This document shows, piece by piece, positions 50,955 through 63,819 of a stretch of 64,000 nucleotides of DNA. Location of the stretch: NCBI GenBank assembly GCA_003342815.1, contig PTEX01000137.1, positions 662,852 through 726,851 on the forward strand, written 5' to 3'. Position 1 is the first letter of the stretch. Every line of letters begins with the position of its first letter. This DNA is from Eudromia elegans. Taxonomy: Eukaryota; Chordata; Aves; Tinamiformes; Tinamidae. The notes beneath the pieces are model-generated. The model was not told the DNA's origin. It did no database searches and saw only the letters and a list, made by a program, of their open reading frames with translations. Both the position numbers and the translations under genes were made by a program.

Positions 50955-53900
50955 GTAAACCCAAGATGCCTTTTCACCTACTGTGTGTGCCAAGTTGCAA
51001 AGTACTAGGTGTCAAGAGAATTATCTAACAATTATCACATTTTTATTAAAATCTATTAGAAAAGAGTAACCAAGGCATAACTCTGAAGCAGCTCCCTAAA
51101 CTATTCCTAGGGCTGGGCCAGCGTTTTCTAAATGAATATTTTTGATTTTGAAAATACAGATCTATGAGTAGGAACATGTCAATGTGGATATTTCATATTG
51201 GAAATATTCATATTTCATAAGAGGAAAATTGGATGTGGTTCATAGCAAAGTTTGTTTTTTTTTTTTTTGCAATTGGATATTTCTTATTTATTGCTCTTTT
51301 TTCCAGAAAAGCTCTTTTTCTTTAAAAAAAAGTATATCACAAATATAAAAATGCAAATATAACTGGAAATCTCTTGTTTTAACAAAATGTTATTTCCGAT
51401 TACTGGTGACATGATTTTTTTAACATTTTGTTTTACAAGACTTTCAAAAACCTCACATTTCCTTCCACTTTGGACCTGCATACATTGAAAAATGTTAGAA
51501 TTTCCTGTTAAACAGAAGTTTCATTCTAACACAGATCAGACTATAGAGTCTCCAAAGTGGAGAACAGTGATTAATCTGTGCAGATCCCTATGCATATCTA
51601 AGCTTGCAGGGATTTGCAGGGACAGGAAAAAGGTATAAAAACGTGAAAATAGAGGGAGAAGATATAATTTAGGCAGATCTTTGAAATGAACATGTCCTCA
51701 GCAACTCGCATGCACATTCCCTTCTTGCAGTAGCAGAACTCGTTTTACTTCAATATGGAGGTTTCTAGCGAACGCGAGCTGTGTGACGTAGGGGACATCC
51801 GTGGTATGAAACAGCCCTTTCTTCTAGCCATCGTTTTAAGCAGTGCAATAAGATGGGCTTTGTTTAAGTCTGCGGCAGAAATAATCGGTTATAAAATTAG
51901 GGAATCTGAATGTAACCAAATGGAGCTTTATTAAACTGCCTTGCTTTGCTCTGCTAAATTATTTCCACTGCTCATTACTGGCATACTTAAATATTCATCT
52001 ACAAACCTGGAAATCTTAATGCTCTTGCTGATCTGGGTGTCTAGAATTTATTCACTCAAAGTCTAGGCTTTTATTTTTTCAAGTAAATTTAACAAAGGTT
52101 TTCTCTCTTTCTCTCAAATCCCTTTTCAGAAGATTAAAAGAGGGAATATCTAAAGAGGATATAATACCCTAAGGCATTCCTCTATTTAAGGAGATTGATT
52201 CTGTCTAAGAAGGCTATGGGTAATTCGAACCATTTGACTAAATGACTTTTATTTTTTTTTAAAAAATGTCAGGTTGTATACAACAGCACAAAGAGGGAGA
52301 TGTGTAGACCTTAGTAAGTACCGACAGCCAACTTCAGGAAGGCTAAAGACCAATGAAGATAGCTCTAAACATTGAGAAGAAGAGTCCATGCTAACTGTTG
52401 CTTAATTAGTTTCTTATTACATTTTTTTTTAGTATAAAAAGAAAAAGAAAATTAATGACTTTATTTATTCAAGTATTATAATTCTGGGCTTATAAAGAAG
52501 CAACTTTCTATCTATATAAAACATCTCAATTTGCAGACTCCTCCCACTTGGATTTACTGGATTGCAGCCAAAGAGCTGTAACTGCCAAATTTTTCTCTAA
52601 TAGAAAATCCATCTGAGCAGAATTTGTTATTGGCAAAGCATGTTTGGGGACATGTGAGAAAAATTAGGAGCCCTTTAAGGAAAGAAGTCACTCAATTAAA
52701 AACGTGCAGAAAATAATCCATCATGCATTCTCAGCAAATCCCTTTTGACTTCAAGTGCCATAATAATGACTGGATCAGAACCAGTTGAGTCTAGAGCTGG
52801 CTGAACTGCTAGCTATGGATTTAGCATTATTTTTAGAGAGAGAAAAAATCTGAATTGAGCTTCAAAATGTTTTTATTTTTACTTTTTAATTTTTTTTCCT
52901 GTGGAATACCTTGCACAAGTAATTTTCAATCTTTTGGCTTTTTGAAACAACTTCCTTTGTGCATTTCACTGTACTTTATCCATGTTGTATATCTGTACTT
53001 TTAAACATTATTTTCCCTGACTAGCTGTCTCTAATTTTTAAATATAGTAATAAATCAGTGAATAAAAATAGCAAAGCTTAGCATATTGTGTTTTAAGAGA
53101 ATAACCATTTTCCTAAAATATGTGAAACATTTTTTATCACTGACACTTGGAAGAAATACAGGGTAATTTCCTAGGTACTCACATCATCTTAATAACACTA
53201 GTAATTAACAATTCCTGTCCTAGAGCTAATTTATAACCATGTTTGCTTCTTTAGATTCTTTTGCTTTGTTTTGTTTTTCTATCAATACTGGCTAAACTCT
53301 ATCACCATGTGTGTGGTACTGGACCTGTAGAATTTAAATCAGCAAGTCAGATTTTCTGTTTCAATGAGAAAAACATAATCCATTTTTTTAGGAAGTCAAA
53401 ATAATTTCATTATTTCTGAAGTGAAATATTTCATTTTCAACATTCTGAAGCAAAAACCTTTGACATTCATTAGACCAGCTGTAAGAACCAATCTAATTTG
53501 AGTTAGATGTCTGTCTTATATACAGATCTTTAGATGGAGTGGATTGACCTCTGGACAGGCTTGTTTCTCTTAGCTGACTCTAACTATATAGTTAGACAAA
53601 ATGTTTAACTTAGAGTTGATTACAGGTAAGTGAGATAAATTAGACCTTTCAATGTTTTGTAGATATATACATATTTCAGATGGTCAGGAGTTAAACTATG
53701 ATTTCTTCTGTCAATCCAAATCTGAATAAGTCTGCATATATGGTCCAGCCCCACTTCTGCTCAGAGAGAGATTGAAATCATCAGATAGTTTTTACTTCTC
53801 TATAAAGATAACAATGAGTTTCTTTTTTATACCTGCAGTTGCATCTCTTTCATCTTGGCTGCAGGACGTGTTATAGAGTTCCCCTTTTCTGAGCTAATAA

Positions 53901-54442
53901 AGGAGAGCATGTCTCTTATTCTCCACGTTTATTTTATGGAGACAGTCACTGTTCCTGGGCACACACGTGTCAAGCGTTCACCTCAGCTGAGATAGCACTG
54001 GGAGCCTGAGCAGAACAGTGCAGTGAATTTCCAGCCTTGCAGGTTGCTTAAACCCAGAAATTCCAGAAAGACAGACAAACAAAACACATCCATCAAGAGC
54101 ATCGTCTGCAAGTGGTGTGACACAGACAGGAGAAATTATTCTAATGTTTGGTGACAAGAATTTGGCAAAGATCTAGACATCAGTGGGAAGCTGCTGGACT
54201 TCAGAAGCCTCAGGCTTAGGCTGTCACATACAGCATCTCAGATATTCACAACCAATGAAGCTAGAAGAACTTTCTAATAAATATAAAACAAGTAGACAGT
54301 ATTCTTATATTGGTAGTAACTGTTTTCTAACAACTTCCTAAAATAATGATAATTAATTTAGTATTTCTTTTTATTCTTTGTGCAAATTATGGTATATCTA
54401 TTACCTAATGTCTAGATTGACATCTAGTTTTAATGTTTTTTG
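50955..54442. other. Gene-free AT-rich stretch
   Basis: Strongly T-rich on the plus strand, with runs such as T14 at 51,255-51,268 and T-runs near 52,245-52,260 and 52,423-52,431. A near-perfect plus-strand donor (GATTACAG then GTAAGTGAG) at about 53,627 has no good partner acceptor. No open frame of note. Confidence 0.5.
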
Positions 54443-54900
54443 CAGAAACATAGGATAATTTAGGTTTAAGGACCTCTGGAAGTTTTCTGGTCTGTTGTTC
54501 TGCTAAAAACAGGACTACCTCAAAATTAAACCAGGTTGGTCATGGATTTGTCCAGTTGAGGTTTGAGCATCTCTAAGAATCTCTAAGACTTCACAAATTC
54601 TTTGAACATATTCTAGCGTTTGACCATCTTCATTATGAAGAGCTTTGTCAGAATTTCCTTGTGGTTTATCTCTGTTTCTTCTTTTGCTGTGGACTTCTGA
54701 GAAGAATTTACCTCCATCCTCTCTATAAGAAACTGCAAAATAATTAAGAAGCAGGAAGGCCCCTACTTTGCACTTTCTTTTCTCCAGGCTGAACAAACTC
54801 TGTTCTCTCAGCCTCACTCGGCGCGTTGTATGTTCTAGGCCATTAAGAATCTTGGTGGCCCGCTGTTAATATATGTTCAATTTTTCACATTTTCTGCAGT
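54443..54900 (-). mobile_element. CR1 LINE fragment (3' end), 5'-truncated
   Basis: On the plus strand the segment follows the reverse complement of the avian CR1 3' region in order: GAAACATAGGATAATTTAGG, AGGACCTCTGGAAGT, CTTGTCCAGTTGAG-like, TTGACCATCTTCA, TCTCCAGGCTGAACAAACTC, TGTTCTCTCAGCCTCACTC and ATCTTGGTGGCCC. The element therefore points to the left, with its 3' end near 54,443. Only the tail remains, as usual for CR1. It has many substitutions and small indels relative to the consensus I remember, so it is an old copy. The 100-codon minus frame inside it is not a gene. CR1 retrotransposes with an 8-bp type terminal repeat rather than a poly(A) tail. Confidence 0.88.
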
Positions 54901-56393
54901 TTCTTAGAATTTCTACCTTAAAAAGCCAGGCCTTTGAAGTAAAAAATATATTTTTATTTGTACAATCGCAGATATATTTTCTGTAACCTGATCATCCCAG
55001 AAGGGAACTGTAAAAAATGCAACCAGTTTTTCTAGTCATCTGGTCTGTGGAAGGGTGGATTACTGCATCAAGGGAGCCAAATTTAACAGGGAAAAGAACC
55101 AGATTTAGCAACCATATCAAAAGCAGACATTGCCTCAAGAAGCTTAAGACTCATATTCCAGCCAGATCCCAGCCAGGCAGATAGTACAAGCAAATTAATT
55201 ACTGCCTATTTAAACGTGGATGGAAAATCTATTTCTCAATTAAAACTGTTTAAAATCCCAAATTAGAAATGGACATTTACATAGAGTTAAAAATTATACA
55301 TACACCCCTGTCTTTGGGATGAGGGGGAGAAAATTCAATGTGCTTTCGGAGAGCCTCGTGCTGGCTCTCCCTTTCTGCAGGACAACTGGGGACCATTGGT
55401 GGGGACAGTGGTGGGGACACCTCTTCCGTGTGAGGAGCCCCAGCACACGGTGCTATTGGACAGAGGGCTGAGCAATGTCCCTCCACCCCAAAGGCTCCAG
55501 CCCCACCAGGATGTGACCTGGTGCCCATATCCCTCTTGTAGCAGCAGGGCGTGTTTTTATCTCACCCTCATAAGCAGCAATAGCACCAGTTACAATGCCA
55601 GCTGCAGTGGGGAAGGGAACCTTGGCCAGGCACCAGGTTGTTTCTTATATGCAGCAAGATTTGACTTGTTTATTTAAGGAAGAGTGACTGATTAGCCATG
55701 TCACTGCACTACTGCCCATTTACAGACCAGTGCGAAAGACTCCTGTCCCATCCATATACACCAGCTGTAACTACTGGGGCAAGGGGCACATGGAGGAAGT
55801 CAACAGCCTCTTACTCAGCCTAGTTTATTATTGACTTGTTATGACTACATTTCCTGACATGTGGAATTTTCTTCCTCTTGCCTAAGCTGAATTTGAGATT
55901 TTTACACAATTTTCCAAGATTTCTGGGCATAAGCCCAGAAAGCAACAATAATATAAAATATGAATGATTAACAGAAACTATTGTATAATATAATGCATTA
56001 TATCATAATAAATTAAAGGAGTTAAGATAATATAAATTATTATTAAAATTATATCTTAAAATGTAATATACAAGCAACTACTTGGAACTAACTGGGCTGC
56101 TGGTGTGCAGAAATTCTTCCCATGTTCTCTGTGTGTAGGCAGATCTTCCTCCCTGCTAAGGACAGTGTGCAGTGGTGATGGTTAGTCTGCCCTGCCAGGT
56201 ATGTATTGTGCTAGTGCAGTGCACATATGTTACTATGCATTATGGTCAAAGCTTTTCAGATTTATGTGACACACCCAAGAAAAAGATAAAGCAACTATGG
56301 CTGTGGCTGACAAGATTGTTTAGAAAAGGATCCTTAGAACTGTTCCTGCATGATTCCCTGCTTTCCTTGTTTTTGAGCTAGCAACAATTCTGA
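54901..56393. other. Gene-free stretch with a GC-richer block and an AT-rich patch
   Basis: A GC-richer block lies at about 55,300-55,640, with a plus-strand acceptor-like CTCCCTTTCTGCAG at about 55,380 but no matching donor. A nearly pure A/T patch (TAATATAA-like) occupies about 55,945-56,075. No exon is supported. Confidence 0.5.
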
Positions 56394-56770
56394 TCTTTCT
56401 TTCTTCCTTTCTTCCTTTCTTTCTTCCATTCTTTCTTCCTTTCCTTCTTCCTTTCCTTCTTCCTTTCCTTCCTTCTTTCCTTCCGTCTTTCTTTCCTTCT
56501 TTCTTTCCTTCTCTCTTTCTCGCTCTTTCGCTCTTCCTTCCTTCCTTTCTTCCTTCCTTCCTTCCTTCCTTCCTTCCTTCCTTCCTTCCTTCCTTCCTTC
56601 CTTCCTTCCTTCCTTCCTTCCTTCCTNNNNNNNNNNNNNNNNNNNNNNNNNNNNNNNNNNNNNNNNNNNNNNNNNNNNNNNNNNNNNNNNNNNNNNNNNN
56701 NNNNNNNNNNNNNNNNNNNNNNNNNNNNNNNNNNNNNNNNNNNNNNNNNNNNNNNNNNNNNCTCTCTCTT

Positions 56771-56857
<87 letters not shown>

Positions 56858-56904
56858 TTCTTTCTCCCTCTCTCTCTCCCTCTCCCCCCCTCCCTTTCTC
56901 TCTC
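56394..56904 (+). repeat. Long pyrimidine microsatellite, (CTTT)n/(CTTC)n/(CTCTCTTT)n, with gap
   Basis: A compound all-pyrimidine tract: mixed CTTT/CTTCC units from 56,394, perfect (CTTC)n up to the gap, then after the gap (CTCTCTTT)n and (CT)n to 56,904. The plus strand is almost free of purines for the resolved 376 bases. Such polypurine-polypyrimidine mirrors can form triplex (H-DNA). The frame seen on the minus strand across it (EKER- and EGRK-type repeats) is an artefact of the microsatellite. Confidence 0.95.
56627..56761. other. Assembly gap (135 N)
   Basis: Unresolved bases inside the tetranucleotide microsatellite, where the repeat unit changes from CTTC to CTCTCTTT. The true array length is unknown. 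Confidence 1.
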
Positions 56905-59465
56905 ATTATTTTTTCTCCTTTTAGCCTTTTCACTCTGCCTGGTTAGTTTTAAAAAGAATTTACTGCATAAGTTTCCAAAGGATAATTATCCTGGGAATTG
57001 CTTGTGCTGTCTGGAAGCCAGTATCAAGAAATACCTGTGGATTTACTTGAAAGGAAAGGAAAGTTAAAGTACAGAAACACTGGCAAATTAGCTCAGTTTT
57101 ATTTTTCAGCTGTCTATGTTAGATCTGAGGCTACAGGCAAATCTTAACATAGGGTAAAGATTGACTTAAGGAGGCACCATCATTCGCTATGAGACAGAGT
57201 TAAGAAGCAAGATCTGGAAACCATTGCAAATAAAACCCTGATAAAGCTAGGAAGCTATGCATGCAGTTTGTATTCATACTAGGTCTTATAAAACACTATT
57301 TATCGTAGTGAGTCACTAAATAAATCTTATAATCATAAAGGGACACTGCTGAAGAGTTTCAAAACTAAAATACTAAAACTGCAGTATGAGACATTCAGCT
57401 GAGCTCTGGGAAAAATCTGGACTCAGCTCACAGCCACTTTGGCAGGGGTGGTTCGGCTGGGATTGCATAAGGACACCTGTTAATGAACTTTATTACAGAA
57501 AAGTGATGTCCTGAGCAAAGCAACAAATTATGCTTCCCACCTGTTCAGGATGAAAGGATACCTTGAAATTCTAGGAGAGTGAGAAAAGGAATCAGATGTA
57601 AAGGATACTTTCAATGAAGATGGTTTGCAGGGCATTGCTCTCCCTGGAGAAGGATAGATGTGGCTTCCCCCAGCAGTGATCCCACACTCAAACAATTGCA
57701 ATGTTAACACCACGTATGCTTTTCCTCGTATGTTGAAAACACTAGGCAACAGAGTGTTGAGTTGGTCATGGGAAGAAAAGAGCCAGCAGCACTCGTGGCT
57801 TTGAGACAGCAGGAGCTCGGAGACCTGGAAAGCTGACAGCAAGTCTTGAGACGGGTAGTTAATGAACTGCATAGACAAAGGACTTTGCTCCTCTGGCTCT
57901 TTTTTTATCCCTACTGAAAAGCTTCGGGCTTATTCAAGCTGACTTGGCTGGTGAGTCAGAGAAAGGCCTGGTTTCTCTACATGAAGATGGTGAGATTGCT
58001 TGATGAGGTCTTCACTTGACAAAAGAACCTGTACCAGCTGCCATATTATTCCCAAAGCAAGTCTGGTTTAAAACTCACCCAGACCAGGCATTTTTCAGGC
58101 TGTACCAGGCCAGGAAAGGAGCCAGAACAAGTGTGTGCAACTGTGTGCAAAGGAAAAATTTTAAAGGCTGATACCCAGCATGATCTTAAGCAGAGAATCC
58201 TTAGCAGAAGAAAGTGGAGCCATCAGTTTCTTTCTCAGCTTTCACTGGATGAGTGAGCTCAGCTTCTCTTCAGTCTATTGATGCCTTATTCTTGTTTTCC
58301 CTTTCCCTGTATCTCGGTTAGGGTCCAGAAGGCACCAATGGGCCCTGTTTGCCCTCACTTTTCCTCCTATTCCAATGTTCCTTATTATCTCCCACTCCAG
58401 CAATATTTTCCCAATGATGTCTCCTGAATTCAGGTTTGCATAATGTAAGAAAGCAAATGAGTCAGAAATAAATGGAGCTAACATGCCATGTATCTATCAT
58501 CATCCCCTTCCTTAACTCATCTTAGCTATTTCCGTCTCTGCTGGGGACAAAGCTAAGGTATCTCCTAGAGACCCTTCATATTTCCCTATTGGCATAGCTG
58601 GATAAACCATCCTACAAGGCTCCCCTAACAAAACATCCTATTCTACTCACTTGTGATTCAATTTTGTCTAGGTTTCTGCTTTGTCGTGCAAGGGATGTCC
58701 TGGGCTTCAGCCTCCAAGCAATGCATCTTGGCAAGGCAAGTCTATATGCTTTCAGCTAACTTCTTTTACCCTCAAATGGGGGGGGGGTCTCATGATTCCT
58801 TCATATTTTCACTCAACAATACAGTATGACTGGAATTTCTGCTAATTATATGATCCTTGCCTCCAAGGCAAAAAAATAGACTGGCGTCAGTTTTTAGGCA
58901 AATAAATTCTTTTGTTGGATGTGTGCCTTTATTTTTCTGAAGTGCTGTGTCTACCGCTCTACTAGACAACTGTCTTAAGGCTGCATATTACTTGGCATTT
59001 ACCTTTGTATGCTGCTGCTGCTGCTGCAGATTCACATCCTCGTATACACCTGGGCCGCTTGAGAAATGAGTGGCAGCTCCCTCTTTTTTTGAGATGAGAA
59101 GGTAGCTGTTTAAGCTTTGCCTAATGCTCCCAGTCACCGGCTTTATTTGGTTCCAGCTTCAAGGCTGGGTCTGTCGGGCTGCTTTAACACAGCAGGAAGA
59201 ATCAAGATGAGAGCTAAGATGACAGGGAATGTATAAACAGCCAGTGGGCTCATTAACCTGCAGATGTGTTCCAGAAACCTGGAAACAGGGCTATGGATCA
59301 ACCTTGAATTCAGGTGCTCAGGCTTATTCTCATCTCTCTGCCACTGCTATGGTATGTGAGCCTGGGTGAGAGATTCTACTTCTCTCTTCTACCTCCTATC
59401 TGCATTTGTTCTGTGAATAACCAGGCCTTGCTATTCAATCTCCTTAAAAAATCCTTTTAGTTTAA
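56905..59465. other. Gene-free stretch with small simple repeats
   Basis: Holds a G10 run (58,778-58,787) and a GCT/GCA repeat of five to six units (59,011-59,027). No exon is supported; the 116-codon minus frame near 57,528 has no similarity I can see. Confidence 0.5.
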
Positions 59466-59670
59466 TTTATTTTTCAGATATGGAAACACAAAGAGGCTGT
59501 GAACTGATTTGAAAAACTTGAATAAAAAAGCTCTCTCCACATGTTTACCAGACTAACTAACTCAGATGAGGATCTCTCCCAAAATGACTTTGCAAGATTA
59601 CGTGATAAATCAATGTCAGAGCCAATAATAGAAGGCAGGAGATTTTGTTTTCTAGACTTGTTCTCAGTAG
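59466..59670. mobile_element. Possible ancient MIR-type SINE remnant
   Basis: Plus-strand landmarks follow the order of the MIR core as I remember it: GGAAACACAAAGAGGCTGTG (like GGAAACTGAGGCACAGAGAG), then after an interval AAGATTACGTGATAAATCA (like AGGTCACACAGCTAGTAAG) and TCAGAGCCAATAATAGAA (like GCAGAGCCGGGATTCGAAC). The match is loose and the middle part is poorly conserved or contains extra bases. MIR-family SINEs are known in all amniotes and are heavily decayed in birds. Chance similarity cannot be excluded by eye. Confidence 0.35.
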
Positions 59671-62600
59671 ATAAGATCCTGGTCCTCATTCTTCTGTCAT
59701 AGCTAAGTTTTCTAGGCCTGAGAAAAGTAGTGGACTCATAACCAGAGATGGGAGAGAATGGAGGCCCTCGGGAGCCCAGCAAAGACCAGACTCAGTTCTG
59801 GCAGGCTCCATCCTGGCCTGATCCCAGTCTTTTTGGAATAAGACAATTGGGTGAAAGGAAGGAGCCAAAATTCTAGAGCTCTTGAGAGGTTTGCAGTTAT
59901 TAAAAATGTTGTCACAAAACTGAGCTAGCCTGGAAAATATTTTCACCTTAATCATATTGTATTTCCACATTTGATCAATGATGCTTCACATTTAGTTTCT
60001 TTTCTGACAGTGGTTAAGACCAGATGGTGCAGAAAAAAATGTGCTAGCAGCCTTGAGAGCAGATAGTTTGAGGTTAGTCTGCTGAAGGCAAGTTTCTCCC
60101 TAAAACCAGGTAGCTGGCTTATGGCCTGACACATACAGGTTTGTCTCTCAAACACAGATTACCCAATCACTGCGTTGAATTATTTATTACTCCAAAGAAC
60201 AAGTTATTAGATCAGGAGGAAATGTTTTGAATTTTCTTGGTTTCTAACCTTCCAGATGAGACGAAGTACTGAAGAATAATTTTAAGTGCCCTTCAAAGGG
60301 CTTTGTATAGGAATGTCAAATCAAGTCAGTTTTCAGAAATGTAAATTCACTAATTTAAATGAGTGTGTAGTGGGATCGAATCAAAAAACAGGCCACAAAT
60401 CTCTCCTTTACATGCTGCACAGATCTCTCATTTATGTGCTCTCCCTGTGCAAATGTACAGTCAGAAGCTTGGGTAGAATACATAGTTTTCAGAGTCTGGA
60501 TTCAGTCAAATATCTGAAAGGTAATGTTTATTTGGCATTAATGTATACCAATAATTCAGTAGATGAGGGCTAGAAATCCAGCGAAATATTTTCTCATATA
60601 AAATTTCCAGCTCTCTTACTTCTGGAAATGTCCAAAACCTATGCAAAACCAGCTTTTCTTGTGACAATTCACTGTTATTGGTCCTGGTTCCAGGAGTCCA
60701 GAAAAAGGATTGCAAATAAAATAAAAAGCTTGTAAGAACATGAGGTTGTTACAGTCTACCTCCAAAATAGTGTCTTTCTCTAGGAATGTCCTTGGGTGAA
60801 GACGCTGGACAGATATGTCCTCTAAATGAGGTAGGTCTCCTTAGTCAGTTGCCTCTGGTACTTCTGGTTGACTGAATTCTCCCTATGTCTTCTTTGAGAG
60901 GAACATTCAAATTACGATTTATTTTAAAGGTTTACACTGTAATTATCAGAGTTCATTTTTTCTTCCATAGTTAACATCAGTTTTCAAATAGACATCAATC
61001 ACACTTGTGTATGCCTCCTACTTATTTCTTTCTACCTCTATCCCTAAAGACAGAAGAAGGAAAATAATCACCCCTTCTCATGGTCTCGCTCCTCACAGTA
61101 TTCTACAACAATAATATCCTCAACTCTTTTGATGCTAATGTAGCCATGGAGATCCTCATGACTGAGTACCTAAAATCCAGAGATGCCTGCTGTTTATGGC
61201 AATAGCTTGGCTGCTACACCTTTGCTCAGTACCTGCTCTTGGGAGCACGAGTCGACAGGATTAGAGACCTATTACTCTTTCTCATCTCTTCAAGGCATTT
61301 TCTTTCCTTTGCCGGTGAGGCAAGTTCCCCTTTTTGTTACGTAACTGAACTTTCTCTGCCTCAGCTTCTGCGGAGTTATTTCACAAACTATACTGAGTTG
61401 GCAAACTTTGCCTTGCTTTCACGAGCTACTGCATAGTCAAATTCAGCCCAGCGAGGCTAAGACTGTTGTCAAATGATGACAAACGGGGCCAAACATGATT
61501 TGGAGCTACCTTTCTGCACCCAGCCAGCACCACATGCAGAGTCTGCTATTAGCATGTAGATACAATGTGGTAGGCATTTAAGGGTCAGTTCGTCCATAAA
61601 AGAGTTCGTTTTTGATGTTGCTTGAACATTAGGATATTTAGGACAGCCAGATCAAGGATTGGTATCAATTGTGATTACTTTGGGCTGGAAGTGCACATCT
61701 GAAAAAGGAACATAATATCTAGTGGTGTCAGATCTTCCACTTCTCACATTCATTTGTGAGAAGGAAATTTTTCATCATCTGCTGATTCACCAGGCAGAGT
61801 GGGAATGGAAAGAGCTACTAAACTATAGACAAGGTGATAGGAATTTTGCTCTGCACTAGATTCTGATCAAATATCTTGAGTTTCTCTTGCATAAAGTACT
61901 TTCAGGCAACAGTTGAGAATTGGGCAGAAGAAGGAAGAAATCTGCACACAAATTATTGAGATGCTGAGCTGGGAGGCTGATGTTCCCTTCCTAGGTAAGG
62001 CAGAGAGCAATTCTTGCTAACACTCAAGTATCCTTTAATGTAATACAGCCACTGGGATTTATAAGTCACACTGTTTGGGATAATGTTTTTCTGTCTTATA
62101 CTGTAAGGATCTTCTGGTGTGGCAGGGCTACAAAGAGAGCAGCAGATAACAAAGTATGCATTTCTGTTTCCCAGGCTGGTTAAACAAACTGACATTGGTT
62201 TTACATGAAGTCAAAGCAAACTTTCATAGACCAAATCAATAATTGTATTTTTCCTCTTTTTCTCATTGCAAATCTTGTCTGGAGAAGCTCAGGAGAGAGG
62301 AAGAAGGCTCTGAGAAGCTGTAGGAGGAGGAAGAAAGGCACCTAAGGAAGTAAAAGAGTGAAATGGCTGTCACCATTGACTGAAGCAAAACGATCCCCTT
62401 TGCACTGTCCTCCACAGCAGATACATGAATGACGCACTTTCTCTCTAATAACAAAATAGAGGTGATTGCTCACCTTGCTCCATTCCCAGCTCAGATGCTT
62501 TTCCGAGCCATTCTCTGTGGCCTCCAGAGCCACCAACCCCCAAGGCCTGGTCCAGGTTTCTGATACGACACCTGGGCAATACAAACTCAAGGAAATATGC

Positions 62601-63713
62601 CAAGTTTGTGTGGGACTCTCAAAACTCTGCATCTGCTCCCCACACTTTAAGAGAACCCAAACTCTACAGTATCTGGGCTAGAACCATTCTTAAATGACAT
62701 CTGGGCTTTCAGTTAACAGCATTAATAAAGCCAGCAATGCCAAGCTCAAAGTCCTTATGAGTCTGATCTACAAGGGTTTTGTGGACATGGTAGGGGCTGT
62801 AACCAAAACCCAGCTAAAATCCTGGAGAAACCTGATCCTCTAAGATAAATCCTAATTTATACTTTAATTCTTTGCTACATTTTAGTCACTGAATATTTCC
62901 CCTTTTTTTTTTTTCCAATTTTCATGGCAAATTGAAAAAAAAAAATCACCTGGCTTGCACAAGGCCAGGCTAAACTGTTGTTATTCACTTAATTCCTACT
63001 GGCCTTCTGGGTAGCATTCAGCATCAGTGACCAAAAACATAATCCTCAGCACAGGACAAGAGAAGAGTAAAGAAAATCTGAGTAACTAACAAAGTTGCAC
63101 TGAACTAGATCTCTCCTAAATTGGATCTCTCGTAGATTGATTAGACCCTCAATCCTTCTCCTTTTTCTGTTTATCACTCAGCTATAAACCTATTCAGCTC
63201 ACATAACTTTTTGGAGCTCTTTTCATGTGAGTCATGGTGCTGGAATCCAAATAAATATGGCCGTAACCAAGTCTTGGTTTGCTGCTGCAGATCTTTTTGG
63301 CTCAGGATTCAGCCTGTTCTTATCTTTGTTTGCTCAGCTCTCCTCAGAAAGGAGCTTCAGGCCCAGCAACAGCCTCTGGGTGCAACAACAGGAGAAGGAT
63401 TTCAAACCAGTAGCAACTGTTCATTTGCTGTTGAGCTGATCTATGAATAGAGATGGGTTTCCTAGCTTCTGAAAACCTCCAACCAAAAGGTGCATAAGTC
63501 CCTGTTTGCTTTTGCCACTGTTAGGTCAGGTGAACTTATTCTGCTAACTGTGATAGGACTAGAAGAAGCCCCAAGCTGTGTCTTGGTCCGTTGGTGCACT
63601 GCTTGGTTAGTTAGCACACTGCTTTCCAAAATCTATTCCACGGAAGCTTTCTGAGGTTAAATTTGCTGTTTGTCAGTTACTGATGGGGATATAAGGTAAA
63701 CAATAATCATTCT
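59671..63713. other. Gene-free stretch
   Basis: No supported exon. A good isolated plus-strand donor (TTCCTAG then GTAAGGCAG) occurs near 61,995 without a clear upstream partner. T-run near 62,902-62,914 and a short A-run near 62,936. The rest is plain non-coding sequence. Confidence 0.5.
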
Positions 63714-63819
63714 TCATTTTTTTTTGTTGTTCATTTTTTTTCTCTCTTGCCTTCTTTCTTGTTCTTTCTCTCTTTCTTATTCTCTTTTTCTATTTTTCTC
63801 TTTCTCTCTTTTCTTTCAA
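63714..63819 (+). repeat. Pyrimidine tract ending in a weak acceptor-like AAG
   Basis: About 105 bases almost free of purines on the plus strand (T-runs, then CTTT/TCTC mixtures), ending TTTCTTTCAAG. It is most likely a decayed CT/CTTT microsatellite. The ending resembles a 3' splice site, though AAG acceptors are weak. The sequence after it (63,820-64,000) shows no open frame worth naming. Confidence 0.65.

Noticed and set aside
54515-54817. 100-codon minus-strand frame
   Set aside because: Lies wholly inside the 3' untranslated part of the CR1 fragment.
56334-56933. 199-codon minus-strand frame rich in EKER and EGRK repeats
   Set aside because: It is the translation of the pyrimidine microsatellite and a gap; not a protein.
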